In this document: positions 15,664 through 25,773 of the stretch, one piece after another
Layout: the number at the start of each line of letters is the position of its first letter
Position numbering within the stretch: position 1 is the first letter of the stretch
NCBI GenBank assembly: GCA_019930625.1
Contig: CP082844.1
Coordinates: 6,510,001 to 6,574,000 of the forward strand
DNA: 64,000 nucleotides
Reading direction: 5' to 3'
Origin: Nocardia asteroides
GTDB lineage: Bacteria; Actinomycetota; Actinomycetes; Mycobacteriales; Mycobacteriaceae
Made by a program: the position numbers and the translations under genes
Notes under the pieces: model-generated
Told to the model about the DNA's origin: nothing
Databases searched by the model: none
Seen by the model: only the letters and a program-made list of their open reading frames with translations

Positions 15664-17106
15664 ATGTCCCTTGCGCACCTACGCAGCCAGATGACGCGCC
15701 GGAAACCACTCGGCGAGATCGAGGAGGAAGGCGCACCCGCCGACGAGCAGCTGTCGCGGTCGCTCGGATTGTGGCAGCTCACCGCGATCGGCGTGGGCGG
15801 CATCATCGGCGCGGGCATCTTCACCTTGGCGGGCGCGGTGGCGCACTCCGTCACCGGTCCTTCGGTGCTGATCTCGTTCCTCATCGCGGGTGTGGCCAGT
15901 GGCGCCGCCGCGCTGTGTTACGCCGAGTTCGCCGGGATGGTGCCCAAGGCCGGGTCCGCCTACACCTACGGGTACGTGTCGCTCGGCGAGATCGCCGGCT
16001 GGTTCATCGGCTGGGATCTGCTCTTGGAGTACATCGCGGTCGCGGCGGTGGTGGCCATCGGCGTGTCCGGCTACTTCAAATTCCTGCTGGAGCAGGTCGA
16101 CATCACGTTGCCGGATTGGATGATGGGCGCCTCGGGCACCGGCGAAGGCCATGTCGTCGACGTGTTCGCCGTCCTGTTCTGTCTCGGCACGGCCTGGCTG
16201 CTCTCGCGCGGCATCCGCAGTGTCGGCCGGTTCGAGACCGTCGCCGTCGGCATCAAGGTCGCTCTCGTCGTGCTGATCGTCGTGCTCGGTGTGTTCCATA
16301 TCGACAGCTCGAACTACACCCCCTACTTCCCGTTCGGCGCGGGCGCGGTGTGGACGGGCGCGGCCACCGTCTTCTTCGCCGTGTTCGGCTACGACGCGAT
16401 GAGCACCGCGGCCGAGGAGTCCACCGACGGCAAGAAGCACCTTCCGAAGGCGATCATCTATTCACTGGCCATCGCCATGGTGCTCTACGTACTGGCCACC
16501 CTGGTGCTGACCGGCATGCAGAACTACACCGAGATCAGCCCGACCAGCGGGTTCTCCACGGCGTTCGAGTCGGTCGGGCAGCCGGGCGTCGCGAATATCA
16601 TCGCGGTCGGCGCGATCGTCGGCATCGTCACCGTGGTGCTCACCTTCATGCTGGGCGTCACCCGCGTCTGGTTCGCCATGAGCCGCGACGGGCTGTTGCC
16701 GGAATGGTTCGCCAAGACCCATCCGGTACGGAAGGTGCCCACCCGGGTGACGTGGATCGTCGGCATCGGTTCGGCGCTGATGGCCGGGTTGCTGGACATC
16801 ACCGTGGTCGCCGAACTCACCAATATCGGCATCCTGATGGCGTTCATCGTGGTGTCCGTCGCCGTGATCGTGCTGCGGCGCACCCGCCCCGACGAGCCGC
16901 GGGAGTTCCGGCTGCCGTTCATGCCGGTCGTGCCGCTGATCGGCATAGGCTTCTCGCTGTACCTGATCTGGTCGCTGCCGTGGGAGACCTGGGCGCGTTT
17001 CGCGATCTGGCTGGTCGCCGGGCTGATCGTCTACTTCGCCTACTCGCGTACCCACTCCAAGCTGGAGCGCTCCGGTTCCGCCACGACGGCGGGCCCGGCG
17101 ACCTGA
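15664..17106 (+). CDS. APC-family amino acid permease
   Basis: The start is placed at ATG 15664 because GAAAGG lies six bases before it; an ATG two codons earlier is an alternative. 480 residues with about 12 membrane helices. The first helix carries the APC signature [19 protein letters not shown] with the GIGAGIF-type unwound motif. The segment [16 protein letters not shown] is the cationic/YhdG-type helix 6 motif. It follows pruAB with about 120 bases between, so it may bring in proline or a related amino acid, but APC substrate cannot be read from sequence. Confidence 0.9.
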   Translation: MSLAHLRSQMTRRKPLGEIEEEGAPADEQLSRSLGLWQLTAIGVGGIIGAGIFTLAGAVAHSVTGPSVLISFLIAGVASGAAALCYAEFAGMVPKAGSAYTYGYVSLGEIAGWFIGWDLLLEYIAVAAVVAIGVSGYFKFLLEQVDITLPDWMMGASGTGEGHVVDVFAVLFCLGTAWLLSRGIRSVGRFETVAVGIKVALVVLIVVLGVFHIDSSNYTPYFPFGAGAVWTGAATVFFAVFGYDAMSTAAEESTDGKKHLPKAIIYSLAIAMVLYVLATLVLTGMQNYTEISPTSGFSTAFESVGQPGVANIIAVGAIVGIVTVVLTFMLGVTRVWFAMSRDGLLPEWFAKTHPVRKVPTRVTWIVGIGSALMAGLLDITVVAELTNIGILMAFIVVSVAVIVLRRTRPDEPREFRLPFMPVVPLIGIGFSLYLIWSLPWETWARFAIWLVAGLIVYFAYSRTHSKLERSGSATTAGPAT

Positions 17107-17218
17107 TCTGCCCGTCGAACCGAACAGACTCGCCGGGCGGTATTCGTTGCGGAACGGTCGCTCCACCGCATACGGTCGGGAATGTCGGCTTCGGCGTCCC
17201 GGGAAGGAGCGGTAGCGG

Positions 17219-18628
17219 ATGGATCTGCAGGAGATCGTTTCCTCGGGTGTGCTCGAACAGCGCGAGCTTCTGGCGCAAGGTGTGCTCTCCACGGAGCAAC
17301 TCGTCGAGGCGACGCTCGACCAGATCGACGCCGCGGCAGATCTCAACGCTTTCACCCACGTCCTGCGCGAGCAGGCGATGGCCGAGGCCGTCGAGCGGGA
17401 CCGTGAGCGGGCGGCGGGCGGCGCGGTCGGTCCCTTGCACGGGGTCCCGGTCGCGGTGAAGGACGAATTCGACGTCGCGGGTGTGGTGACCACCTTCGGC
17501 ACCCGGGCGAATTCGGTTCCGGCGGTGTCGGACGCCGAGGCGGTGCGCAGGCTTCGCGCGGCCGGGGCGATCATCGTCGGCAAGACCGCCATGCCGGAAT
17601 TCGGGCAGTGGCCGTTCACCGAGTCCAGTACCTTCGGTGTGGCCCGCAACCCGTGGGATCCCAGCCGCTCCCCCGGCGGATCGAGCGGCGGCTCGGCCGC
17701 CGCGGTGGCGGGCGGGCTGGTGCCCGCCGCACTCGGTGGTGACGGGGGCGGATCGATCCGGATTCCCGCGGCGTGCTGCGGCTTGTTCGGTCTCAAACCG
17801 CAACGCGGGCGCGTGCCGATCGCCCCGAACGAGCACCTGTGGTGGGCGCTGGGTGTCGCCGGGCCGCTCACCCGCGGCGTACTGGACTCCGCCGTCGTCT
17901 ACGACGTCATCCGCGGCAGCACTCCCACCGACCGGTTCCGGGCGCCGGATCCGGCGATCTCCTTCGAAGCGGCGGCGCGCGAACCGGCCCGGCCGTTGCG
18001 CATCGGCTACAGCACCAAGTCCCCCACCCCTCTGGTGAAACTCGATCCGCAGCACGTGCGCGCCGTCCGCGACACCGCGAAGCTGCTCGCCGAGCTGGGC
18101 CATACGGTGGCGGAGATCGACCCGAGCTACCCGGATTCCACGCACGCCTTCTTCCCGCAGTTCTTCGGCGGCGTGCGCGCCGAACTGGCCGAGGTGGATC
18201 ACCCGGAACTGCTCGAACGCCGCACCAGGCAGACGGTCACGTTCGGGGCCTGGGCACGCAGGCCGGTGGTCGAATGGGCGATCCGGCGAGGAGAGGTGCT
18301 GGCGCGCAAGGTGGATCGGATCTTCACCGAATGCGATCTGTTGCTGACGCCCACCATCGCGATCCGCCCGCCGCTGGTCGGCGTGCTCGACGGAGCGAAC
18401 ACCGTGCGAGCTCAGCTCGCCTCGGTTCCGATGGTCGCCTACACCGCGCTCTGGAACGTCACCGGGCACCCCGCGGCGTCCCTGCCCGCCGGCGTCGGCG
18501 ACGACGGGCTTCCCCTGGCGGTTCAGCTGATCGGCCCCACCAACGGCGAGACGGCGATTCTGCCGATCGCCGCGCAACTCGAGCAAGCGCGTCCGCACCC
18601 CCGTCCGGTGAGCCGCTCCGCCCGATAG
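17219..18628 (+). CDS. Amidase-signature family hydrolase
   Basis: ATG 17219 follows GGAAGGAG, giving 469 residues. The Ser-cisSer-Lys triad is complete: Lys81 in [13 protein letters not shown], Ser155 in [15 protein letters not shown] and Ser179 in [16 protein letters not shown]. It hydrolyses an amide to a carboxylate and an amine or ammonia; the natural substrate is unknown. No signal peptide, so cytoplasmic. It lies 112 bases behind the APC permease in the same direction, which fits uptake and breakdown of a nitrogenous compound, but co-transcription is not certain. Confidence 0.9.
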   Translation: MDLQEIVSSGVLEQRELLAQGVLSTEQLVEATLDQIDAAADLNAFTHVLREQAMAEAVERDRERAAGGAVGPLHGVPVAVKDEFDVAGVVTTFGTRANSVPAVSDAEAVRRLRAAGAIIVGKTAMPEFGQWPFTESSTFGVARNPWDPSRSPGGSSGGSAAAVAGGLVPAALGGDGGGSIRIPAACCGLFGLKPQRGRVPIAPNEHLWWALGVAGPLTRGVLDSAVVYDVIRGSTPTDRFRAPDPAISFEAAAREPARPLRIGYSTKSPTPLVKLDPQHVRAVRDTAKLLAELGHTVAEIDPSYPDSTHAFFPQFFGGVRAELAEVDHPELLERRTRQTVTFGAWARRPVVEWAIRRGEVLARKVDRIFTECDLLLTPTIAIRPPLVGVLDGANTVRAQLASVPMVAYTALWNVTGHPAASLPAGVGDDGLPLAVQLIGPTNGETAILPIAAQLEQARPHPRPVSRSAR

Positions 18629-18686
18629 CCGAAGAAGCTTCACGCGGACGCGCGGCCTGGCGAATGGGATTCGGTAACGTCGGCCT

Positions 18687-19169
18687 ATGGCCAAACCCGA
18701 CTCGACGTCGACCGTCGCGATAGACGACATCGACCGGATCCTGCTCGACCAGCTGGCCCGGGACGGACGCATGACGAACAACGCGCTCGCCGCCGCCGCG
18801 GGCATCGCGCCCTCGACATGTCTGGGCCGGGTGCGACCGCTGGTGCAGCGCGGCGTGATCCGCGGGTTCCACGCCGACATCGATCCGGCGGCCCTCGGCC
18901 GCAGCCTGCAAGCCATGATCGCGGTGCGCCTGCGCGCGACCGCGCGCAGGCAACTGGCCGAGTTCGGCGCGCGTATGTCGGAACTGGACGAAGTGCTCAA
19001 CGTGTACTTCATCGCGGGCGCCGACGACTACCTCGTACACGTCGCCACCGCGAACACCGACGAGTTGCGCGCTTTCGTGTTGGATCATCTCAGCGCCCAC
19101 CCCGCGGTCGCCTCGACCGAGACGATCCTCATCTTCGAGCACATGCGTCCGCGGTCCGGGAACGCCTGA
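18687..19169 (+). CDS. aldR: Lrp/AsnC-family regulator, AldR-like
   Basis: 160 residues. The N-terminal helix-turn-helix is LDQLARDGRMTNNALAAAAG followed by IAPSTCLGRVRPLVQRGVIR; the C-terminal RAM ligand domain includes AMIAVRLRATARRQL, VYFIAGADDYLVHVA and STETILIFEHM. It converges on the alanine dehydrogenase gene with a 20-base gap, and the ald upstream region holds AT-rich palindromes, the arrangement known from mycobacterial AldR. It probably senses alanine or other amino acids and controls ald. Confidence 0.88.
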   Translation: MAKPDSTSTVAIDDIDRILLDQLARDGRMTNNALAAAAGIAPSTCLGRVRPLVQRGVIRGFHADIDPAALGRSLQAMIAVRLRATARRQLAEFGARMSELDEVLNVYFIAGADDYLVHVATANTDELRAFVLDHLSAHPAVASTETILIFEHMRPRSGNA

Positions 19170-19189
19170 CCGACCGTCCTGGGCAGGAC

Positions 19190-20296
19190 CTAAGCGGCGA
19201 GAGTCCGGGCGGCGTACCCGTGTGCTTGCGCCACCGTCTCCGACAACAGCGCGCCGCGGTGGGTGCTCAATCCCGCGGCCAGCCCGGAATCCGCCTCGAC
19301 CGCGCCGCGCCATCCCCGCTCGGCGAGCGAGATCACGTGCGGCAGTGTCGCATTGGTGAGGGCGACGGTGGAGGTGTTGGGTACGGCGCCGGGCATGTTG
19401 GCCACGCAATAGAACAGCGAGTCGTGCACCTGATAGGTCGGCTCGGCGTGCGTGGTCGGCCGCGAGTCGGCGAAGCAGCCGCCCTGGTCGATCGCGATAT
19501 CGACCAGCACGGAGCCCGGTTTCATCTGCGCCACGAGATCACCGGGCACCAGGGTCGGCGCTTTGGCGCCCGGCACCAGTACCGCGCCGATCACCAGGTC
19601 CGCCTCGCGGACCGCGGTCTGCACCTCGAGCGTGTTGGACATGACGGTGCGGACCCGGCCCGCGTAGCGCGCATCGATCTCGCGCAGCCTTGCGATGTTC
19701 AGATCCAGGACGGTGACATCGGCGCGCATACCGTGTGCCACCGCGATCGCGTTGCCACCCGCGACGCCCGCGCCGAGCACGGTGACCTTCGCGGGCCTGG
19801 TACCCGGCACCCCGCCCATCAGGACACCGCGTCCGCCCACGCTGCGCATCAGGTGATAGGCCCCAGCCTGCGCCGCCAACCGCCCCGCGACCTCGCTCAT
19901 CGGCGCGAGCAGCGGCAGCGTGCCGTCGGGGGCGGTCACCGTCTCGTAGGCGATCGCGGTGATACCCGCCGACAGCAACGCGTCGGTGCACTCCTTGGAC
20001 GCGGCCAGGTGCAGGTAAGTGAACAGCACCTGACCGGCCCGCATGCGGCCGTACTCCGCGGCCACGGGCTCCTTGACCTTCAGCACCAGATCGGCGGCAT
20101 CCCACACTTCGTCGGCGGTCTCGAGCACGTGTGCGCCCGCCACGGCGTACGCGTCGTCAGGGAAGGCCGAACCGCGTCCGGCGCCCGCCTCGAGATACAC
20201 CTCGTGGCCACGCGAGACGAGTTCGTGCACGCCGGCCGGCGTGCATGCCACCCGGTACTCGTGGTTCTTGATCTCGCGGGGGATTCCGATTCTCAC
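19190..20296 (-). CDS. ald: Alanine dehydrogenase
   Basis: The start is GTG 20296 (RIGIPREIKNHEYRV) because AGGAG precedes it at six bases and Ald proteins begin at this point; it gives 368 residues against about 371 in mycobacteria. Motifs: KVKEPVAAEYGRMRAGQVLF, the catalytic-region FTYLHLAASKE, the NAD-binding VTVLGAGVAGGNAIAVAHGM, and VDIAIDQGGCFADSRPTTHA. It interconverts L-alanine and pyruvate plus ammonia with NAD(H). Control by the neighbouring AldR through sites at 20350-20391 is likely. Confidence 0.95.
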   Translation of the reverse strand: MRIGIPREIKNHEYRVACTPAGVHELVSRGHEVYLEAGAGRGSAFPDDAYAVAGAHVLETADEVWDAADLVLKVKEPVAAEYGRMRAGQVLFTYLHLAASKECTDALLSAGITAIAYETVTAPDGTLPLLAPMSEVAGRLAAQAGAYHLMRSVGGRGVLMGGVPGTRPAKVTVLGAGVAGGNAIAVAHGMRADVTVLDLNIARLREIDARYAGRVRTVMSNTLEVQTAVREADLVIGAVLVPGAKAPTLVPGDLVAQMKPGSVLVDIAIDQGGCFADSRPTTHAEPTYQVHDSLFYCVANMPGAVPNTSTVALTNATLPHVISLAERGWRGAVEADSGLAAGLSTHRGALLSETVAQAHGYAARTLAA

Positions 20297-20349
20297 CTGC
20301 ACTCCTGTCATCGAGGGACGGCTATTCGACGAACCGCTCCAGTGAGTAT

Positions 20350-20391
20350 GAATATTATTCTGGCTGAGTGCTATATTTCTGAATATAATTC
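20350..20391. promoter_or_regulatory. Two AT-rich palindromes upstream of ald, probable AldR sites
   Basis: GAATATTATTC at 20350-20360 is a perfect odd palindrome and GAATATAATTC at 20381-20391 has perfect GAAT/ATTC arms; they repeat at 31 bases, about three turns. The surrounding 20340-20410 is the most AT-rich tract in the window. The form fits Lrp/AsnC octamer binding. Confidence 0.5.
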
Positions 20392-20535
20392 TCAATATTA
20401 CGAATCTATCATTCGAATCCACCGATACAGCGGTCCCGCCGCCGCTTTCTCCGCAACATCTTCGACGCCGAGTCCCGCGTGACACCTGTGGCCGACCGTG
20501 TCCGGTGTGCACCAACTGCGACTACGAGGCCGGTG

Positions 20536-21575
20536 ATGACGACACCGACCGGCACAGCGCCCCACGACCCGAACGTCTCCGTCCGGTGGCGCGGCGTCGC
20601 GGCGGCGATGTTCGCGATCGCCTGAGGCGGAAACGAATTCCCGCCGCTGCTGGTGATGTACGCCAACGACGGCATGGCGGCGACCACCGCCGATCTGCTG
20701 CTGTTCTACTACGTACTCGGCATCGTGCCCGCGTTGCTGGTCGGCGGCCCGCTGCCGGATCGCCACGGCCGTCGCGCGCTGCCGCGACCCGCGCCGCTCC
20801 TCCGCCGCCGGATCGCTGCTGCCCGCGTTCGGGTCCGCGTCGGTACCGCTGATGTCGGCGGGACGGGTGCTGTGTGGCTCGGCCCTCGGATTGGCGATGG
20901 CGGTCGGCGGCAGCTGGCTCAAAGAGCTGGCTCAGCCGCCCTACGGGCCGCACCTGCCCGCGGGCACGGGAGCGCGTCGCTCCGCGATGAGCCTCACCGG
21001 CGGTTTCGCGGTGGGCGCGTGCTGCGCCGGAGTACTCGCCCAATGGGCTCCGTGGCCGAACACCTTGGCATACCTGATCAACGTGGGGCTGTGCCTGATC
21101 GCGGCCGTGTGGGTCACCCGGGCACCGGAAACCGTTACCCCGCAGAGGAATCCGGGTCGGCTTCACGATGATCTACGAATTCCGGCTGCGGAACACCGGC
21201 GCTTTCGCACCGTCGCGATCCCGGCCGCGCTGTGGCTGTTCGCCTCCGGCGCGACCGCGTACGCGGTGCTGCCCGCGCTGATGGCGCCGCGGGTCGATGC
21301 GGCGCCGATCGCGTTCTCCGCCCTGGTGTGCGTCGTCAACCTCGGCTGCGGATTCGCGATCCAGTCCGCCGCGCGCCGGATCGACCGGCCCGGCACCGCG
21401 CGGGCGGCCGTGGTGGCGTGAGCGCGGTGACCGGCGTTGCTTTCGTTCCTGCACAATGCCTTCGGCCTCGGCTATCCGGCGATGTTCGGCGTCGGCGCGC
21501 TCGCGGCGGCCGGATGTCTCGGTCTGGCGCTGCGCGACTACCGAGCCCGGCCGGCGCCGATCGTGGGAGAGGGTC
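20536..21575 (+). pseudogene. MFS transporter pseudogene with two stops and a frameshift
   Basis: From ATG 20536 (MTTPTGTAPHDPNVSVRWRG) the frame meets TGA at 20623-20625, exactly where the family has Trp in FAIAWGGNEFPPLLVMY. It continues in frame through LLLFYYVLGIVPALLVGGPL, shifts frame near 20790, then reads SAGRVLCGSALGLAMAVGGS and the following helices to a second TGA at 21419-21421. The tail (LLSFLHNAFGLGYPAMFGVG) is in yet another frame. About 10-12 helices are recognisable, so decay is recent. Sequencing error could explain one lesion but hardly three. Confidence 0.8.
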
Positions 21576-22007
21576 TCATTTCTTCGGCGTCAGCAGGACG
21601 AGCGGAATCTCCCTGGTGGTCTTCGTCTGATAGTCGGCGTAGGTCGGCTGCGCGGAGGTGATCCGGGGCCATAGCTGCGCCCGTTCCTCGGCGGTGGCCA
21701 CTCTGGCCGTCATCGGCACCTTGGGTCCGCTCTGCACGGACACGACAACGTCCGGCTTGTCGCGCAGGTTCAGAAACCACGCCGGGTGCACGGGGTCGCC
21801 GCCCCGCGAGGCGACGATGACGTAGGTGTCGCCGTCGACGATCGGCGCGGTGAGCATGACCGCGTGCGGGCGACCGGATTTGCGGCCGGTGGTCGTCAGC
21901 TCCAGCGACGGCATGCCGGCGAACTCGTTGCCCAGCTTCCCGAAGCTGAGTTTCAGCAGGGCGCGATGCGCCGTATTCATGGCCTTCAACGCGAAATTCG
22001 AGGGCAT
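21576..22007 (-). CDS. Deazaflavin (F420)-dependent nitroreductase-family protein (DDN-like)
   Basis: ATG 22007 follows GAGGA, giving 143 residues. The split-barrel DDN/DUF385 motifs are LELTTTGRKSGRPHAVMLTA, TYVIVASRGGDPVHPAWFLN and LRDKPDVVVSV. These proteins bind F420H2 or a related deazaflavin and reduce quinones or nitro compounds. A further F420-type protein lies just upstream on the same strand. No membrane segment. Confidence 0.88.
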   Translation of the reverse strand: MPSNFALKAMNTAHRALLKLSFGKLGNEFAGMPSLELTTTGRKSGRPHAVMLTAPIVDGDTYVIVASRGGDPVHPAWFLNLRDKPDVVVSVQSGPKVPMTARVATAEERAQLWPRITSAQPTYADYQTKTTREIPLVLLTPKK

Positions 22008-22101
22008 GCGATCCTCACGGTCAGCTCGACAGGTGGCACGGCACGACGCCTCCGCTGGAGGCCCCGGCGAATCGGACTGTACCCGAAACGGCGGTCCCCG
22101 C

Positions 22102-22515
22102 TCAGCGCGCGGACCACCCCGACCAGCGGGCCACATCGATGGCTATCACCGGCCCCGGTGGCGGCTGTCGCTCGTATTGGGGATAGCGCTCGGACAAACG
22201 GCGGATCGCCGCTTCCGATTCGGCGGCCTCCGCGATGCGGGCATCCCCGTCGGCGCGTGCCCACCACAGCTGGGCCCAGTCCTCGTCGTAGCGGTCGACG
22301 AGCACGGTGACCGCCGGGTTCGCCGCGATATTCGCCAGCCGGCGCAGCGCGGTGGTCGTCTTCGGCTTGGCGTCGACGCTGGTGTAGATCACCTCGCCCG
22401 CCACGACGAACACGATAGGGACCAGGTGCGGGCGCAGCTGCGCCGAAACGGTTGCCAACCGCGCGACCGGACCGGTCGCGAATCGCCTGCGCGCCTCCTG
22501 TGAACTCAGCCGCAC
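22102..22515 (-). CDS. Pyridoxamine 5'-phosphate oxidase-fold protein, F420-binding Rv0121-like
   Basis: The start is GTG 22515 (MRLSSQEARRRFATGPVARL), five bases after AGGAGG; a longer frame reaches 22569. 137 residues with the PPOX split-barrel pattern: VARLATVSAQLRPHLVPIVF, IYTSVDAKPKTTTALRRLAN and VTVLVDRYDEDWAQLWWARA. It matches the F420-associated subgroup typified by Rv0121 of M. tuberculosis. The substrate is unknown. It may form a unit with the DDN-like gene 95 bases downstream. Confidence 0.82.
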   Translation of the reverse strand: MRLSSQEARRRFATGPVARLATVSAQLRPHLVPIVFVVAGEVIYTSVDAKPKTTTALRRLANIAANPAVTVLVDRYDEDWAQLWWARADGDARIAEAAESEAAIRRLSERYPQYERQPPPGPVIAIDVARWSGWSAR

Positions 22516-22684
22516 ACCCACCTCCTCGAAGTCGTCACGCCCGCGAATCGGGTATCGGGTCCGTTCCATCCCCTATGCAACCGGACATTTGCCGTGAAAT
22601 CACGGCGATCGACAACTCCCACGCTACGGTCGAGGGAATGTTTGACCCGTGAACTGGCGAAATCACCAGAAGGTGGAGGCGGTC

Positions 22685-23101
22685 GTGGACATCGATATAA
22701 CTGCCCGGGTGAATCTAGCGTTCGAGATGTGGGAGCGGGCGCACGGGCGACCACTGGCCGACGATACGGTCGAGACGTGGGTGACCGCGGCCGGGTACGA
22801 CCTGGAGCCGGGGCAGTTGGCGAAGGTTCGGCGCGGACAGCTCACCGCACTCCCGGAGCAGGCTCGGGCCGGTCTGGCCCACGTGTTCGGGCTCGACCCC
22901 AATTACTTCGTCTTCGATCCGGGCCCCGATCGGGCCGACGACGCCGAAGTGATCGCCCACCTGGACAATTCGGCGCTGCGCCGCCTCGGCCAAGCCGTGA
23001 ACGGCGTGTCGCTGCGCACGCTGTTGTACCTGGAGTCCGTCGCCGAAGTACTCCGCGAGGCCGACGGCCTGCCTCCGTGCGAGCAAACCGCGCAACTCTG
23101 A
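22685..23101 (+). CDS. EspR-like helix-turn-helix DNA-binding protein
   Basis: The start is probably GTG 22685 (VDIDITARVNLAFEMWERAH) with GGTGGAGG before it, giving 138 residues; GTG 22649 is an alternative. The order of elements follows EspR and related XRE proteins: an N-terminal helix, a variable helix-turn-helix (DLEPGQLAKVRRGQLTALPE), GLAHVFGLDPNYFVFD, and a C-terminal dimer helix pair ending SLRTLLYLESVAEVLREADG. EspR acts as a nucleoid-associated regulator of secretion genes in mycobacteria; no such genes are nearby here. The function is inferred from architecture only. Confidence 0.65.
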   Translation: MDIDITARVNLAFEMWERAHGRPLADDTVETWVTAAGYDLEPGQLAKVRRGQLTALPEQARAGLAHVFGLDPNYFVFDPGPDRADDAEVIAHLDNSALRRLGQAVNGVSLRTLLYLESVAEVLREADGLPPCEQTAQL

Positions 23102-23105
23102 TCGA

Positions 23106-23885
23106 TCACGTCAGCGGATCGGCTTCGGCCCCGGCTCGACTGCCCGTGGGCCGGCCACACCGCTGATCCCACGGCGGGACCCATCCGCCTTCCCGCACAC
23201 CTTGCCCGGCGCGCCACGCCGCGGCCGCCGCGCCGAACAGCACATCGCCGTGGCCGACACAGATCGTCTCCACTTCCAGTCCGGCCAGCCGGGCAACGGC
23301 GTCCTCCACGGCCGCGCTGTCGGCGTTGAAGACGCCGGGCATGGTGACGCCTCCGACATTCGCCAAGGTGTCGCCGGTGAACAGCAGACGATGTCGCGCC
23401 AGGTGCAGGGCGATACTGCCTGCCGTGTGCCCGGGCACGGCGATCACCTCAGCGCCCCCGCCGAAGGCGATGCGATCGGCGTCGTCGAGTTCGCGGTCCA
23501 CCGGTGACGGAGGTGGCGGGGAGAACGGCGGCAGCGCCTCGGCGATGGGGATCTCCCACTCCCGCAGCACCGGCGGCGGAGCCACCCGAGAACCACGGAC
23601 GACGCCTGCGTCCGCGCGATGCACCAGCACCTGCGCACCCCAGTCGCGGATCGCCGCGGCGGCGCCGATGTGGTCGGCGTGCGCGTGCGTGATCACCAGC
23701 CGGCGCACCTGCTCGCGCTCTAATCCCAGTTCCGCGAGTCCAAGCCCGATCTCCTCGGCCGAACCCGGAGGGCCGCTGTCGATCAGGCTCACTTCGGCGT
23801 CGTCGTTCCACACGAAGACGTTGAGATCATTCACTTCGGGGAACTGGAGCGCATGCAGCTGGGGGCTGATCTGGAGGATTCTCAT
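23106..23885 (-). CDS. Metallo-beta-lactamase-fold hydrolase
   Basis: 259 residues from ATG 23885 (MRILQISPQLHALQFPEVND). The zinc-binding signature HAHADH is in RLVITHAHADHIGAAAAIR, followed by the downstream metal ligands in VIAVPGHTAGSIALHL and LLFTGDTLANVGG, with a final VGHGD. Members include glyoxalase II-like thioesterases and lactonases. It converges on the EspR-like gene with only four bases between, so they are not one operon. Confidence 0.85.
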   Translation of the reverse strand: MRILQISPQLHALQFPEVNDLNVFVWNDDAEVSLIDSGPPGSAEEIGLGLAELGLEREQVRRLVITHAHADHIGAAAAIRDWGAQVLVHRADAGVVRGSRVAPPPVLREWEIPIAEALPPFSPPPPSPVDRELDDADRIAFGGGAEVIAVPGHTAGSIALHLARHRLLFTGDTLANVGGVTMPGVFNADSAAVEDAVARLAGLEVETICVGHGDVLFGAAAAAWRAGQGVREGGWVPPWDQRCGRPTGSRAGAEADPLT

Positions 23886-24336
23886 CCGAACGACGGTAGA
23901 GACCGCGCGCCCGGCGCGCCCGGCGATCTGCCGCAGGCAGACGAGCTCCGGCGACGTGGACCCGCCCGGCACGGATCGCTTCCGCCAGACGCGACACCGC
24001 AACGGAACGCGATAATCGACATTTCAAGCACCGCCGGAAATGCGGTGTCCGGCAAACGCCGGCTATCAATAGTGAATTCCAGGCAAACCGCCGTCGAACA
24101 ATTCTCCAGCCGAACGAGCTGGCGCGGAGCCTTTGTGGGTCGGCGGAGTGACTTCCGAGCATCTGCGCGGCATGCGAAATATTCGGCCGAGCGCGTTCGT
24201 ATCCGTTTCACTTCGAGTGGCGCCACACCGGCCGGGCGGCTATGCTCGGCCCGCGAGATTCGAAATTGCTTGTCGGTCTGCGTATTTGGGGTGAGGTAGG
24301 CACGCAGTAGGGGGTCAGGGATGCCATTTCCCCGCG
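23886..24336. other. 451-bp intergenic region upstream of the conservon
   Basis: No coding frame with recognisable content is seen. It separates the divergent hydrolase and cvnA starts and must hold the conservon promoter. A short hairpin, GTGTCCGGCAAACGCCGGC, lies near 24042-24060, and a -10-like TATGCT near 24240 has no convincing -35. Confidence 0.4.
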
Positions 24337-25773
24337 GTGAGCGCGAGTGCGGAAGTACGGAACTTGTCAGAGTCGTTGGATGTGCCGGCGAGTGAGCCCG
24401 GCGAAAGCGCTGTACGGCGCTCGAAAACGCCGTACGCGACATTGTCGGCCTGTGTTATAGCCGGCGCGGCCGTCGTCACGACGGCGGTGTACTACGCACC
24501 CGACGAATTCCGCATTTCACTCGCTGCGGGCGGCGCCGTCGCCGCGATCGCCCTGTGCGCCGCGGTGACGGCGGCGGTCCACTTCCGCCGGGAAGCCCGG
24601 CACGCCCGGCGAGAGGCCGACCGAGCCCTCGCCGACCGCGCGTTCGCCGCCGCCGAGGCGCAAGCCGAGGTCACCGCCGCGAACCAGGCGGTCGCCGAGC
24701 ACACAGCGCGCGCGAAGAGCAGCGAGAGCCGTCGCGCCGCGGCCATGGCGGCCTTCGCCGGGGCCGCGGGCCGCATGCAGGCGATGACCACCGGCATGCT
24801 GGCGGAGCTGCGCGAGATGGAGCATCGGCACGGCGATCCCACCGTGCTCGCCGACCTGCTGCAACTGGATCACCGCACTGCCCAGGCGGGCAGGCTGGCC
24901 GACAGCATCGCCGTGCTCAGCGGCGCGCGATCCGGCCGCAGGTGGGCCAAACCGATTGCCATGGAATCGATTCTGCGCGGCGCGATGGGACGCGTCGCCG
25001 GTTATCAGCGGGTGCGGTTGCGCGCGATCGCCGATATCGCGATCTCCGGTCACGCAGCGGAAGGCGTCATGCACGCGCTGGCGGAGCTGCTCGACAACGC
25101 TTGCAACTTCTCCCCGCCTACCACCGAGGTGCACGTCTACGCCGCCGAGGTCCCCGCGGGCGTCATCATCACCATCGAGGACAGCGGGTTGGTGATGAGC
25201 GCCTCGGCCCTGCGCCGCGCCGAGGCGGCGGTGTCGGCCACCGGACCGGACGCACGCGGCTCCGGCGTCGACCTGTCCTCGCTGACCGGGACCCGGCTCG
25301 GCCTCGCCGTGGTGGGCCATCTGGCGCGCAAGCACGGACTCACCGTCTCCTACCGGCCGTCGGCCATCGGCGGCACCGCCGTGGTCGTGGTGATCCCGCG
25401 AGATCTCACCACTCGCTCGCAACGGCCCCAGCCGTCCACCACCACCGGCACGCCGCCGGTCGCACGGGAGCGGGCCCGCACCAGCGCGCCGCCGGAACAC
25501 TCGGACGCCGATCCGGAGTTCGTTCGCAGCGCCGCGCATCCACCCGCCCGGCCCGCTCCCGCCGTCGCGAGCCCGGCGCTGCCCAAGCGACGCCGAGGCA
25601 GCACGCTGGCCGCCGTCCACCCGGACGGGCTCGCGGCGCCGGAACCTGCCACGCCGGCTCCGCTCCCGGCCCGGCCGGACTCGCTCGGTGCGTTCCAGCG
25701 CGCGGTGACCAAGCGCGCGACCGACAGCGCCGCCACCATTTCCCCCGCACCCTCCGTGGAGAACCAACCATGA
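24337..25773 (+). CDS. cvnA: Conservon sensor ATPase CvnA (histidine-kinase-like)
   Basis: 478 residues from a GTG at 24337 without a clear ribosome site. Two membrane spans lie near residues 33-50 and 60-84 with a short loop, then a long helical region (DRALADRAFAAAEAQAEVTA) leads to a GHKL ATPase domain. Its N-box is LAELLDNACNFSPP, a G1-type Asp is in ITIEDSGL and a G2-type motif is GTRLGLAVVGHLARKHG. A proline/alanine-rich tail follows. CvnA proteins head GPCR-like signalling operons in actinomycetes, relaying a membrane signal to the roadblock protein and the small GTPase. ATGA overlap with cvnB. Confidence 0.88.
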   Translation: MSASAEVRNLSESLDVPASEPGESAVRRSKTPYATLSACVIAGAAVVTTAVYYAPDEFRISLAAGGAVAAIALCAAVTAAVHFRREARHARREADRALADRAFAAAEAQAEVTAANQAVAEHTARAKSSESRRAAAMAAFAGAAGRMQAMTTGMLAELREMEHRHGDPTVLADLLQLDHRTAQAGRLADSIAVLSGARSGRRWAKPIAMESILRGAMGRVAGYQRVRLRAIADIAISGHAAEGVMHALAELLDNACNFSPPTTEVHVYAAEVPAGVIITIEDSGLVMSASALRRAEAAVSATGPDARGSGVDLSSLTGTRLGLAVVGHLARKHGLTVSYRPSAIGGTAVVVVIPRDLTTRSQRPQPSTTTGTPPVARERARTSAPPEHSDADPEFVRSAAHPPARPAPAVASPALPKRRRGSTLAAVHPDGLAAPEPATPAPLPARPDSLGAFQRAVTKRATDSAATISPAPSVENQP

